From NCBI RefSeq assembly GCF_964204645.1, contig NC_134025.1:18508001-18572000 (forward strand): a stretch of DNA of 64,000 nucleotides, read 5' to 3'. Made by a program: the position numbers and the translations under genes. The DNA comes from Tubulanus polymorphus (Eukaryota > Nemertea > Palaeonemertea > Tubulaniformes > Tubulanidae). Each line of letters begins with the position of its first letter. Positions within the stretch are counted from its first letter, which is position 1. Positions 23,245 through 35,661 of the stretch are shown in pieces. The notes beneath the pieces were generated by a model. It had not been told where the DNA came from, did no database searches, and saw nothing but the letters and a program-made list of their open reading frames with translations.

Positions 23245-23450
23245 AAATAAGATAGCGGATATCAAAATTTCTTTTGGTGGAACGATTTAACAATGGAAAC
23301 AAGCAAAAATCTATTTTTCAACCAGATATGTCAGATTAATTTCTTATATCGAGGTAACAAGTATAAATTACCATTTTTAGAGGAGAGACCCTATTATTCA
23401 TTGTAAATATAAATTAGTCAAAGAAAAATTTAAAGATTGTAAGTCTGTTT
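23245..23450. repeat. Duplicated intron block beside exon copy 2
   Basis: ATAGCGGATATCAAAATTTC to GAATTAGTCAAAG-like sequence also occurs at 24060-24240 (without an exon), at 43580-43617 plus 44400-44550 beside exon copy 4, and partly at 33110-33175. The duplicated units are therefore larger than the exons. Confidence 0.7.
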
Positions 23451-23452
23451 AC

Positions 23453-23710
23453 CTGTTCTCCTTGTATCTTGTTGAAACTTCTTGATTTTATCAGTACTCT
23501 CTCTAGTAGAAGCAAAATCTAAGGCAGAGGACTTTGTAAGGCTGTAATCTGATTTTCTACAGGGTAATACTGCAACACTAGTTTTCACTGAAGAGCTGGA
23601 TGATACATCTTCGTCATTCAGAGCCTTTCTATTACAGCTATTGGAATTTGAATCCAATATCAGGCTTGATTGGAGCGATTTAGGCCCTAATCCCAATAGT
23701 GTAGGTAATA
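23453..23710 (-). CDS. Ser-rich internal exon, copy 2, phase 1-1
   Basis: 258 nt (86 codons) between acceptor cacttacag at 23711 and donor ACAG|GTAAAC at 23453, both phase 1. Conserved features are GLGPKSLQSSLILDSNSNS, DEDVSSSS, a KSSALDFAS block and KKFQQDTRRTG at the end. The acceptor used by copies 3 and 4 (cctacag) is mutated to CTACAC here, but an upstream AG keeps the frame. Function unknown; composition suggests a disordered, possibly phosphorylated segment. Confidence 0.6.
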
Positions 23711-23989
23711 CTGTAAGTGATATTAAATAGATCATTACAATTGCTTTTTCAAAATTGGATGAAGTAGCATACTGCCATATTCTAGATAAAAAATACCAAC
23801 ATTCCCTGTGAATCAAGAATTGTAATAATGGCAAGAATTGTAATAATAGCAAGTAAAAAAGAAAAAAAATAAGGTAACAAAAATAACTATAAGGTAAAAT
23901 ACCCTCTCAATAGAATATCACGTAAAATCTTTTTTGACCTTGAGACCTTGTTCAGGAAATCATAAGTGAACAAATGAACACGAGCCTTC

Positions 23990-24240
23990 CAGGCAGGCTA
24001 AGTTTCTCTTATCTTCCTAAATCCCTTATAATTTCGAGTGACTATCCAGACACATTCATTTGGGAACACCAAGGAAAAAAGATAGCGGATCTCACGATTT
24101 CTTTTGGTCGATTAAAGGAAACAAGGAAAATTTTCAACCAGAATGATATATCGGATAAATTTCTTATATCAAGGTAACAAGTTTATATTACGATTTCACA
24201 GGTGAGACCCTATTATCAATTCTAAATATTAAATATAGCT
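23990..24240. repeat. Extra copy of the exon-flanking intron block, exon missing
   Basis: Matches 43500-43617 and 44400-44530 (TCTCTTATCTTCCTAAATCC … CTTATATC(G/A)AGGTAACAAG … GAGACCCTATTAT), but no Ser-rich exon follows. A partial duplication or an exon loss. Confidence 0.6.
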
Positions 24241-25468
24241 GCAAAGCAGTGATAATGGGTTTTCTGACTAGTAGTCAGTAACCTGTCTGTGGTTTAGTTT
24301 CACGATTGGATATTTTCACAAACCATAGTCAGGAATAGGAAGGTCGTTTCTGTATGCAATCTTCGTGAGTCAATTTGACATATTTAGTCATTTGCCTGGC
24401 ATTTTCTGGTCTTTTGAGATATACGTCCGACTTATATTTTAATAAATGCACAACAGCTTCGTTGTTTGTTTGATACCTATAACACCTCAGCCGATGATAT
24501 TAATCCATGTGCTAATCGCTCGCTAAGTGGGTCGTCATTAGTTCATAGACGAGTTCGTCGTTGACGTCATACGAAAATAATAACGTACCCACGTGCGTGT
24601 GTGATGCGGGTAACAAATTGAAACACAAAGACTTTATTTAATCAATTCTGTGCGCAGAAATGCATAATTATAAAAAAATTGCTGCAATCTTTTTTTCCGT
24701 AATCACCATTTGATGATTCTTTGTTCAACATTATCAAAAAAGGATTATCCACTAGTATGTAAATATACAAAATGAATTATTTACTTAGAAGTAATGTTTA
24801 TTTACTTGCTAAACTGAAAATGATAAAATCAAATAATGTACAGTGTTCACCAGGTCACAAGAAAATTCTACTGAATTAGAATTGTATGTTTTGCCAACCA
24901 TGGAACCATTAAAAAAACATTTACAGGGATGATAACGGGCATGCTTACCAAGGTCGGAAGTGTATTGTGTAAATGTATTGTGTAACTCTAGATAGTGCTG
25001 CTGCCTAATGTGGGATGAGAATAAAGGATGGTGATGGTTGATTCATGAACTAGTATTGTTGGTGTTAAGTTTTTGGTTAAATGCGTCGATTAGGACATCA
25101 CAGAAGCTAGGTGTTTATTTTGTGCCAAAGGCATGAAATTGCAAGTGCCGCAGGCATGAAGCCCCTCTTGGGGTCTGGGTGCCCTTCCCAGAAAAAACAC
25201 CAGACGCCAGGAGACGAGAAATGGCCACCAAAACAGCTTTACACCGGCTTCATTTACCCCATGAATGAGTGTTAATTCGTTTTTTGTAAGCACAAATTTG
25301 ATTGGCGTAAACGGTCCGGAAAGATATTTGATATTCAATGTGGATATAAATAGAAGACGGTTTGTTCATGGATTTCCAGGAATAGTGACTGACTACACAC
25401 ATTATACGCATTAGAAAAAAAACATAACTGGTGAATAAACCACCGCCCATGCTGTTCCTACACAATAC
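24241..25468. other. Non-coding stretch, nothing recognised
   Basis: AT-rich; no supported exon, repeat or RNA gene. Confidence 0.35.
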
Positions 25469-25640
25469 AAGAGCCCCAAGGGGTACTATGGCCAGCCTTT
25501 CAGCTTTTCAAAAATGGCAAATGATGATGCATTCTGTGGGTTAAATTTGTCAAAATACACTCCCAGCTCAGAGTCAATACCTAATAATTTACACAACACA
25601 ACCGTAGAATACAAAAGTAGCACAGACAGCGACTGGAGCT
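25469..25640 (+). repeat. Head fragment of the AAGAGCCCCAAGGGG family
   Basis: AAGAGCCCCAAGGGGTACTATG and about 150 following bases match the starts of the duplicated blocks at 30547 and 55142. The rest of the element is absent. Confidence 0.6.
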
Positions 25641-28600
25641 GGCAGGAACAAATACCTCAGATAAATCGTTTCCCTTGGTCTTATTGATTCTGATGCGGAA
25701 TAGAATTCAATTTTCTGAAAGTTGCTCAATAAAACAACATTGAATTGGATTTGATATTTTTTTGCTCAGCGTAATTAGTTTATGGAAGATACGAATATCG
25801 AAGTGCAATTCGTTCGATCAGGGACATAATTTTTACTATTTGTAAACTACAAATAAAACTGAGTACTGCAGTTTGCGGAACTTAAGTATTAATTTTTCTT
25901 TGCGAGAAGAATATATAATTTATACCGAACGGCGCATTGATTTTGAATTGTTCACATTCGAGAATCGAAAGTATTTAAACGGATTGATTTACCAGAATTG
26001 GATTTAAGTTACTTTTATTTTGGCGACGTATGTGGATTGGTGAGCGGTGTGGTTTGGTTTACTTCTTGTGTATTGGCTGTTGAGAATGATTTGGTCACTT
26101 TGCAATCGTGATGCAGATGGAAAATTCGGTGAATTCATGTGTTAAGTGAAAAAGCAAACTGACTGACATTATCGAATTTGGATGAAGTGGCTGTAAAGAA
26201 ACTATTAAATTAACATTAATTGGACATTAAGTTATCGTTGATTGGTGTAAATTCGGAACGGACAACCAACAAACAGGTCGTATGATAAAATCTTAGTATT
26301 AAAATACATATTAGTAATACGTCAGTGAGCTCACTTAATTGAATTTAGGCAATATTTGTGGTCTGATTAATATTAATTATATTATCTTGTAACTGTTTAT
26401 TCATTTTATAGAAAAATATATAATTGTACTATATTCATATTTGAATGGTTCTGCGTTTAGTCAAGTTCAGTCCTGGTATTTCTCTCTGACATTTGTTCCC
26501 AAACTCACCGTGGCGATTTTGGATTTCTTGTAATTCTGTGTAGCAAGTGGGTATTTTACACTAATGTCGACCCGTTAAGTGAGAGTAAGTTTCCGTCGAT
26601 TCAATGGCGGCCATTTTGAAAACTTGTGGAAAGTGTTTGCACCTGTGGACTGAGGACAGGACAACAACCCAAACTAACAAAACGAAACGACGAATTTGAA
26701 AAATTTAAGAAATCAACACTTCTTCACATTTTCTTCAACTAGAATTTATCATTTCATTTTTAATTATAGAAAACACGAAGATTTTATATATATGTTGGAA
26801 AAGCATCAAAAAATAGAAATTGTCGTTTTGTTTTTTAAGTTTTATATAAATCCTTGTAGGTCACCTTGTCTACTATGCCACATGTATGCAATACAGAGAA
26901 ATCGCGGCCAACAGCTGAATTTGAGAAATTACCTAATTTCTCAAAAAAAGTTGATTAATCGCTCAAAACATACATAAAATTGGATTATTTCGAAAGGTAC
27001 CTTTGTTAGTTTCAGCCATTGATTGTGGACTGAAGTCAATAGAAAGTATATTTTTGAAGTGTCACTTTTTTCAACCTTGTTTTGGCCCTTGTCATCCTAA
27101 ACCTTGTACATGCCCATCCGATTATAAAAAGCTTACCACCAATGATTAAGTAACTAACTATCTGACTAGTTGGTTGAAATGATGTACTTAGATTTTGTCG
27201 AAATGAATCTCAAATCAGCAAATATTATAAAGGGTTATCTTATAGGAATTAATAAATACATCTAGGAACCAGTAACACTAATACCAGATTTAGAGATCAA
27301 TCTTCATGAAATACGAAGTACTCTGTGTACCAAGTTAAGTCAAAATAAGATAATGAGGATGTATTTATTTACAGATATGAGCTACAATTTTGCAATTGTC
27401 GGATTGATTGGTGGTAACAATTGATCAAAGTGTCTTCAACATTTCCCATTCAAAACCTCTGCAAGTGCTGATCTGCTGAACTAGACACAAGTTGGCCATC
27501 TTGTTTTCCGATCTGGATGAAGACAAGGTTGAGGGTACAAACATACATAACTATAAGACCATACATAAAAGCATATAAAAAACTTCCTTTGAACAAAAAT
27601 TTTATTTGATTTAAAATAGTGGCCATAGAACAGATTAATAGGATTGTCAAACATGTTCAATAAATATGTCCAATCATTATCCGACAGTTGATGAACAGGC
27701 TCTATCGAGATATATTTGCAATCATATCCATGGAATGACTTAAAACACTTTATGCAACAAAGTTGAATAAAGATATGGTCCATAGAATGGCAGTGTGGTT
27801 TTTTTGTTATGACTGGAACCGAATCTGTCCGCAGGATGACTGGCACATGCCGAGTGTTGAGGGGTATGACTAAGTCGTTTCTGTCAAGCGACTGAGTAAC
27901 GATGCAAACATGGCCGAATCCGAGGGCCTGCTGACCGCTTATCTTCTGTACGCATCATATGCCAAGGTTGATTTATGCAGATGATTTATAGCCTTCTCTG
28001 ATCCGATGTTGCATATTTCAAAGTTTTTCAAACTATTTACGTTCAAATCCATCAAACCAATTTACACATATTTTCTATCATGGATAGCTCCTACATATTT
28101 GAATCAGTATGAGAATTTTGATTTACATTAAATAAACCTACTTGTAAATTTTGTCAGTTTAGAAAACACTCTTTCACTATGAATCTGAAATATAAAAATG
28201 CAGTGCTTAAGAAATGAGATTCTTTATTCTTATTCTAGGTAATAACTGAACACGGGAATCATGCCACGGATTATCACGTGATCAAGCCAATATATTGCAA
28301 ATTTTACTCATTGTGATAACGACCCATCTCTGCTCCTGAATTCATGCACCTCAGAAAGAATTTACAAACTGTCCACAGTTATGGGAGTATATAATAGCCC
28401 CTATATCTATCTCGCGCATTTTGGCCAAAGAGAATCTATTTTCAAGTTATTTTTTCGGTTTTGCAAGATCCGATGCATCCTTCAGAAGGGATTCGAACCT
28501 GATGGCATCGACTCAGCCACGACACGAAAACCTGCTACACTAGACCGAATCAGATTGCCCGTTGTATAATCGCTGAGGCAAATTTCATGGAAGAACTATG

Positions 28601-30546
28601 GAACAAGAAAATTAATTTTAGATTATTTGTGAAAAAAATCTAGAATTTTTAGGATAAGCTAATGTGGGATTGCAAATTTGAAATCGAAGCTTTAAGAAAA
28701 TTGGGGAATTATGAGATTTGGCGATTTGGGTAGGTGATACAGGTCTTCAACTGTAAATAGTCATGGTTTAATTTTTTATCGAAAATTGATAACTTGCGAC
28801 CGACTTCATTCACTTTTGCCTCTAAGCTGGACTGCAACTTTATTGCCTCCATGGTTGAGGAAAGAGTGAGTCTGGGTTGAAGTAGCCATTGTCATTTGAA
28901 ATAACTTGTTTTATGTTATTCTGGATGAATTATGCATGTGTTTTGTAAGTTGTATTTTCTTATTTCAAAATTTTGTAACTTGTGTTGTGTATATTGTACT
29001 TACTTATTTTAAAATTTGTAACTTTATTGAATTTGGGAATCTTGTTTAACATGAGAATCAATAAGAATTGAATTGAATTGTCACCTGATACACATGCCCT
29101 AAGAGGACGCGGAGCCGTATATGACAGCTATGCTATCATAGATTGCTAATCGGGATCGTTCTCATGAAAGCTGCATACCCCTAATATCGAACATATTTTC
29201 TAAAACATTTGAATATTGAACTTATATGTTTACACATTTTTATATTGACCGTACGTAGTGCCAGCTCTACACAGCAGTACATTCCAGCTCTACACAGATC
29301 GTAGAAAGCTTTGTCATTCCACCAGCATCCCCATGTCAGGGTCTTACTTTTATATCAGACCTCCGCATCGTGTATACATCCACCATTTTGACTGAATAAT
29401 CCGATTTACTTATCATTTCTATTTATGCCTGCCGCTTCTGATATAATGATACATCCATTACAATTAAAATACGTCTTCACTACTTCGACGTTCAAATAAG
29501 GCTCATTTTATAATCACAGGAAGACATTCTACATCTTTGTCACTAACATTATGCCAAATAGCTCGTATTTGTACACAAAGACCTGTGACGTTTTGCACAT
29601 CGATTTACTGTTGTGATTTGTAAAATGACACTGAATGATTAACATTGTTTAGGTTTCATAATGGTAACGTTTTATAAGGCGTCAAAAAACCTGGGCTGAA
29701 ATTAAAATGGGATTTCTGATTGGCTAATAATGACATCTTCTAAGCTGCGCACTTGGTCTTGTGTGGCAGGGTTTCGTAATGTGGCAGTCTCGATGCCATC
29801 AAATTCAAATCCCTGCCAGGGAGGATGGATCCGACGAGACAAAAAAACAAAATCAATAGGCCTTTATTCGGGGCACGACCTACTAGAGGTAAATGTGGTA
29901 GTAGGCTTTGCTAATACAAATGCTTTTTAACGGTCCGAAAGGGCACCAACACACAAAATCTTGTTTAAAAACCGGAAATTGAAAGAAATTGAGTTGTATT
30001 TTTACATTTATTTTGGTAGACATGCAGCACCCAAATACATCAATATGGTTGGAAGATTAACTCAATACCTACATTAATGATGCTGACCTGTCAACCAAAT
30101 GAAATGTGTTTGAAATCCAAATGGTGATAATTCCTGTCTTTCCAACAACGTTGCGTGGTTTAATTCAAATGACGTACCTGGATTGGCAATCCAGATCAGT
30201 TACGTTATTTCATTTTCATGTCCATTAGAGTTTGCAGGATCAAATGGATGACCACTCCATTCTTGTCAGTATCGACAATTTCTTTGCTACATTCAAATAA
30301 TTCTAATCATTGTTTTCAGATTGCTATCAATTAACATTGTTCAATGCGTTTAGGAGTTGATTTCACTTTCCCTGATTGGTTATTCTCAGAGCAATCCTCT
30401 TTTTGACTGAAGACGCAGAAACCACCTTCAAAGTTGTCAGATAAAATGATAAATTTAGGGATTAGAAATTAATGAATGGCCAATCCTTTATCTAGTTCAG
30501 TCTCCGTATTTTCGTCGCTAGATTAATTTGACAAATACATTTCAAA
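25641..30546. other. Long non-coding stretch with a few repeat scraps
   Basis: No supported gene. Scraps noticed: a degenerate Helitron-like fragment at about 27370-27520; a possible non-LTR 3' tail ending in repeated TTGAA near 29055-29080; and a B-box-like GGTTCGAATCCC on the minus strand near 28485-28500. It may be intron between exon copies 2 and 3. Confidence 0.4.
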
Positions 30547-32989
30547 CAAGAGCCCCAAGGGGCACAATGGCCAGCCTGTCAGATTTGCTTTTTATAAATG
30601 ATGTAATCTGTGGGTTATATTTATCAATATACACTCCCTGCTCAATATCATTTACATAGTAAAATCGTGTGTTAACACAGACAGCAGGAACGAATGTAAT
30701 ATAGAAATAAGTTATTGTATTGTTCAACACCCCTGGTGGCCATATACAAAAACCAATGAGCTTGAAACTCACCAAAATCACAGAACAGCTTATAAGCTAC
30801 AACTTTCTAATTTATTGTTTTAACAAAATATGCTTAGGTATCAATATAATGTCGAAACCATGTCATGAGCTACAACTTTCCAATTGATTGTGGTAGCAAA
30901 ATATGCATAGGTACGAATGTATTATAGAAATACTAAGTTATTGTATTGTTCAACGCCCCCTGGTGGCCATAAACAAAAACCAATGAGCTTGAAACTCACC
31001 TCGATCATAGAACATGTCATGAGCTACAACTTTCCAATTGATTATGGTAGCAAAATATGCTTAAGTATCAATTATTATGTGGAAAAACTTTTTTCCCACC
31101 TACGAATGAGTACTGATGACCCCAAGATGGCCGCCAAGTGTGTCATAATTGCCTGGTCAAAAATACCCTCTCTGATATAAAAGATCCCCTCCAAAGAATA
31201 CCCATTACAAATTGCAATGAAACATGGCGCACCATTAGAAAGCTACAGTACTCAGAATTCAGGCCAAAATTGACATTTTTGGGAACAAAAAAGGTCACAG
31301 TACGGCCATCTTGAGTCCGATCGACTTAATTTTTCTCATGCCGATGGGCCCTCGGGGGATACAAATATATACGAATGATCAAGGTTATTGATAAAAGTGT
31401 CTTCAAAATTTCCCTCGAAAACTTCAAAAATGTGTAAAAAGTGCTGATTTTGGCGAACAACAATGGCTGCCAGTCGGCCATCTTGAATCTGAGAGGGCCA
31501 GTTTTTGGCCTGAAGATGTGTCTAGGGTAGATACACGTATAAACCAAATATTAAGACATTACCTTGAAGCGTCTTCAAAACTTTGGAACTCTCACGAACT
31601 ATCTAGATGGTTATCTCTCGACCTCAATAGCTTCAAGACCCATCTCAAAACAACTTTGTTCCATGCAGCATAACATTAACTCTCGGAAAGCGAATTGTAT
31701 TTAACATTTTTTTGGCAGAATAAAATTTGATTGAATTTGCAATTCGGGCACATGGCTAATTAGCATATCAAGGTCATACACCCGATTTGGTAAAATCTTT
31801 TTTTTCGCGAACCTTGCGCAATTGTCAAGGATGAATTTTCTGTAGAGCAAATAAAAATTCCTCCCAAACACCAAATCAACTAAAGATTTCATAGAAATCG
31901 ATCTTGAAATACAATTTTAAATCTTAAAATAAAACCCGGAAGTAAAACAGTAGACGATACCGCGGGTTCACATGAACACCTGATTTCTGTAAACGAAATG
32001 TTGGTTGTGACAAAATTGTTCAGACGGTTTTAGGTGGTAATAAGTACGGAAACGTTACGACCATGGTCGACTTATTCAATGAAATCAGGCCTATGTGATA
32101 TCCAAATTTTGACTTTTTTATTCTCCAGACCTCCCTGATATAGAAATAAAAAATTTTGGTGGTACGAAAGTGCAATCACAGCGCCGACGGCGACAGAGCC
32201 GTGTCAGAGATCGGCGGAGTGAAAATTGAGGTGGACGAACACGAAGAAGTAGGCTATTGCGCTACTTGATTCGCGAAAACTCCTGGCGCGGGCCCGACGC
32301 TTTTCGTTGATTAAGTAATACAAATATCATGCAATGGGTTTTCACAATCTACCGCCGGTATTTACCGGATTTCAATATCACTCCAAAATTCAAAGAAACC
32401 TCGATATATCGAACCGGAACACTTCCGGTAGATATCCGCGCCTGCCCAACCGGGAAACTTATTTGTTTCAATAGATATTGATAGGATCCATCATCTTCAC
32501 CCGTCAAGGGATTCGAACCCACTAAGCTAAAGCCGTGCCAGAATCGGGTCGGGCCAATCACAGCGCTTGTAACAAACCACATTAGGCTTCTGTGGAATTT
32601 CCCAGTAAATGGGCCAATCAGCGAACACGTAGCGAACGCGGAAGTATTGTCGCGTTTTGATACATGACGTCATGCGCAAAAGCGCCAGTAATGACATCGC
32701 GATAATTCACGTGAACAGCTGCTGATATTTTCAGATAAACCAATCACAGGGAAGACACAACTTCCTGATTGGCTGATAAAAATTGAAATTTTCCCGATTT
32801 AACTTTCGTGAAAAATGCAGAAAACATTTTTATGAGACCCTATTTCAAAATTCTGCTCGCTACGATTCCGAGAATGGATTACGCTTAAATACGTGATTTG
32901 TTCGAATATGCCCTCACTTGGCAAGCAAAAGAGCCTTTTGTGTGGAAACCATGTCATTTTAATTCGCTCCATTTGTGTAGTAATAGGCT
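30547..32989 (+). repeat. 2.4-kb duplicated block, copy 1
   Basis: From AAGAGCCCCAAGGGGCACAATG to the sequence before AATAGG at 32989; matches 55142-57208 along its length. Order within: AAGAGCCCC head, Helitron-like tandem core, conserved ATGGCTGCCAGTCGGCC part, a CR1-like ORF2 tail (31584-31673), then unique sequence with a tRNA-like B box. Copy 1 has one extra core repeat and about 290 extra bases at 32093-32384, flanked by GTGATAT-type inverted ends, perhaps a later MITE. Confidence 0.8.
31584..31673 (+). pseudogene. CR1/jockey-like ORF2 C-terminal tail
   Basis: WNSHELSRWLSLDLNSFKTH continues with LKTTLFHAA and a stop, the usual C-terminal tail WNSLP…SL.SFK..LKT.LF of CR1-type retrotransposons. 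It is fused directly to Helitron-like sequence at CTTCAAAACTT|TGG, with the same junction in the second block at 56105. Confidence 0.7.
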
Positions 32990-33175
32990 CAGCCTACGGC
33001 TGGCCTAAAAATTCTTGCCCACGCATTCATAGCACTATAATGCTCACCACATTGATTAGAGCATTTATAATTGATTAGAAGTCGAATCTGAGGGAGGTTA
33101 CATTTTTTTGTAAAAAATCAAGTGGATAAACAATAATCACGATGATTAAGGTTTAAGGATTGTAAGTTTGTTTAC

Positions 33176-33415
33176 CTGTTCTCCTTGTATCATGTTGAAA
33201 TCTGTTTTCATCACTACTATCTTTGGCAGAAACAAAATCCAAGGCAGTGGACATTATTAGACATCCTGATTTTCTACAGGGTGAAACGGCAGCATTAGTT
33301 TTCACTGAAGAGCTTGATGATACATCTTCGTTGTTCAGAGCGTTTCCCTTACAGCTAAAGGAATTTGAATCCAATATCAGACTTGATTGGAGCGAGTTTG
33401 GCTCTAATCCCAATA
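33176..33415 (-). CDS. Ser-rich internal exon, copy 3, phase 1-1
   Basis: 240 nt (80 codons) from acceptor acctacag at 33416 to donor ACAG|GTAAAC at 33176, phase 1 at both ends. Reads LGLEPNSLQSSLILDSNSFS, DEDVSSSSSVKT, STALDFVSAKDSS and RFQHDTRRTG. Very similar to copy 2 and its flanking intron, so a fairly recent duplication. No stop or frameshift, which suggests it is kept under selection or is young. Confidence 0.6.
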
Positions 33416-33786
33416 CTGTAGGTAATAAATAGATCATTAAAATCACTGTTTCAAAATTGGATGCAGTAGTAGACTGCCACATTCCAGATACAAAAAATAC
33501 CAATATTCCCTACAAATTAAGAATTGTAATAATAGCAAGTGGTGAAATACACTCTCAATAGAATATCGTGAAAAAGCTTTTTTGAATGTATCTACATTCA
33601 CACACTAGAGTGTCAGGAATTGTATCCTACTTGAACTGTTTGCATGACCTATATTATGTAATCGTCTATCAGTACATCTTACTCAATAAATCCGTAGACC
33701 CAATTAGTTATCATACTGAACACACGTCTTCCTTTTTTCCTTTCTCAGCTTCGAACCTTCCTGATTCTATTTTTTTGCCGTGACCA

Positions 33787-35124
33787 GGATGGCTACAAAT
33801 ATGATCGAAAGGCAGAGGAAGTTAAGAGGAGCCTACCAAGGACTATTGAACAAAGCTGTTTCCGGGGCTGAAGCAGTACTCGTAAAGCCCAGAATTTCAG
33901 AAGATGACGTTGACGAGTTGGAAAACAAGATCGGAATAATTTCAACCAAATTGTGACATACAACAACTGGATAACAGAATAATTGAAATAACCTTAGACG
34001 ATGAGCTGGAACGAACAATCATTGAAGCTGACGATTACAATACGGATATTATTAGCAAAAACTCGTAGCTCAAAAAATTCCTCCAATGGAAACGAATTGA
34101 AGATTTTCCAGGCCCTGATACTTCGGCATTCAAGGTAAGTGAAACTTCCACTCATCGAACATCCAAAACTCAGCATCTACCAAAACTCACTCTCACAAAG
34201 TTTGATGGCAATATACTCACCTGGCAAAGTTTCATTGAGTTTTAATTTGGCCGTCCTTAATGACCAACAACGCGACAATATCGTTAAGTTCCACTACCTC
34301 AGGGGACTGGTTACCAGAGAGGCATTCCGCACGATTGAACGGTTAGTTCTTACCGACGCGAATAACCTGAATGCGTTAGAACTACTCACGACAAGATATA
34401 GTCAACCGCAGAAAATCGTCTGTTCCTATATGAATGCCATGTGGGAGCTCCTGAAACCAGGAGAAAACCTGACGCAATTGAAAAATTCTCCGACAATTTA
34501 GAAATCTACATTTGGGGATCAAACGATTGTCTCGGATCACACTAGGTCAATAATTGCAATTCATGATGGACATGCAGGATATGCAATCAAGGACATTATA
34601 CGCTACTTCGTACCATAAGAGAAGGTCATGGGAACCGGTCGCTGAATCAGCAGAATCCCACCATGGAAGAAGCTAAATTGATAGGGACATCTAGAACAGT
34701 CATTTTAAAAACAGCTGTTGGTTCAATTTTGACAAATCAGGATCAACTATTGTAAATATCCTATTCGATGAAGGAGCACAACGATTCTTCATTTCCCACA
34801 GTGCCGATCGACCTGCATCAGATTGAAAAAGAAACTATATGCGTCAGCATTTGGGGCCAACACATCTGGCGCCAACACATGTGGCATCCAATCCATGGGA
34901 GTGACCTATGTGAAACTGCAAACACCATCAGGAGCTATCGATATATGGGCGCTTATAGTACCTAAGATATCGACGCACATGACAGACTACGTACACAGCA
35001 GCAACGAGCTATTACATATCTATCTCGCACATATTTTCCATCGTCATCAGTGATGACTACCAGTCTCAAGCTGTTAATGAACCCTATCAAAACTTATCAC
35101 ACTACTGGGATCTTGAGACGATAG
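33787..35124 (+). pseudogene. BEL/Pao retrotransposon 2, Gag and protease part, decayed
   Basis: Starts near ATGGCTACAAATATG (33789) with RQRKLRGAYQGLLNKAVSGA. Pao Gag features follow in shifting frames: LPKLTLTKFDGNILTWQSF, then DNIVKFHYLRGLVTREAFRT and LNALELLTTRY. Protease remnants lie at 34700-35000 (TVILKTAVGSILTNQ, ILFDEGAQ, VKLQTPSGAIDIWALIVPKI) and HYWDLETIG just before the Gypsy LTR at 35128. The rest of this element resumes after 41530. Confidence 0.72.
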
Positions 35125-35127
35125 GTA

Positions 35128-35336
35128 TGTGGCAGACTAGGCTTAACCGAGTCTGTATCCTTTGTCTTGTTTAGTTCGTATCCATTTTTTTTCTGAACCT
35201 GTATTCTTATTCTTTTGAGGTAGAAATAAACATTCGTTGTAATATCTATTGTTCATGTTTATTGGTGGAAATCGGCCCACAAAAGGAAATATCTGATATG
35301 CATTTGTGAATTAGACGAAGAGGCGTTTTGTTACTC
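35128..35336 (+). repeat. 5' LTR of a Gypsy-type retrotransposon
   Basis: TGTGGCAGACTAGGCTTAAC … GAGGTAGAAATAAA … GTTACTC; homologous along its length to 41326-41530. It is followed by TGGTGGCAGCAG, a plausible primer-binding site (TGG complements the CCA end of a tRNA). The LTRs differ at many positions, so the insertion is old. Confidence 0.7.
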
Positions 35337-35622
35337 TGGTGGCAGCAGTCAGGGATAAATCCCATGAAGATTCAACGCAAAAATTAAAGCTGATTCGAGC
35401 CGGCTCGCTACCAACAAGAGGTAATATCTTGAGAGATTACTTTCTTAGAATAACATTGACATTTCCAATGGTTAGCAATTACAATAACACCATTCGTGGT
35501 TTACAATCCTACGTACTTGCTTTTATAGCAATTGTTTTTATTTGTAATAGTATATATAAGCTGTCAGTTACAATTAGCCTACGGGTAGTGTTAACCTGTT
35601 GACTGGCATACTGAGTAGATAG

Positions 35623-35661
<39 letters not shown>

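Noticed and set aside
28485-28565. Possible tRNA gene on the minus strand (GGTTCGAATCCC present)
   Set aside because: Only a B box is convincing; no matching A box at the right distance and no acceptor stem.
32500-32560. tRNA-like sequence on the minus strand (TTAGCTTAGTGGGTTCGAATCCC)
   Set aside because: A-box-like and B-box-like words are fused with no anticodon region between them, so it is at most a degenerate SINE scrap within the duplicated block.
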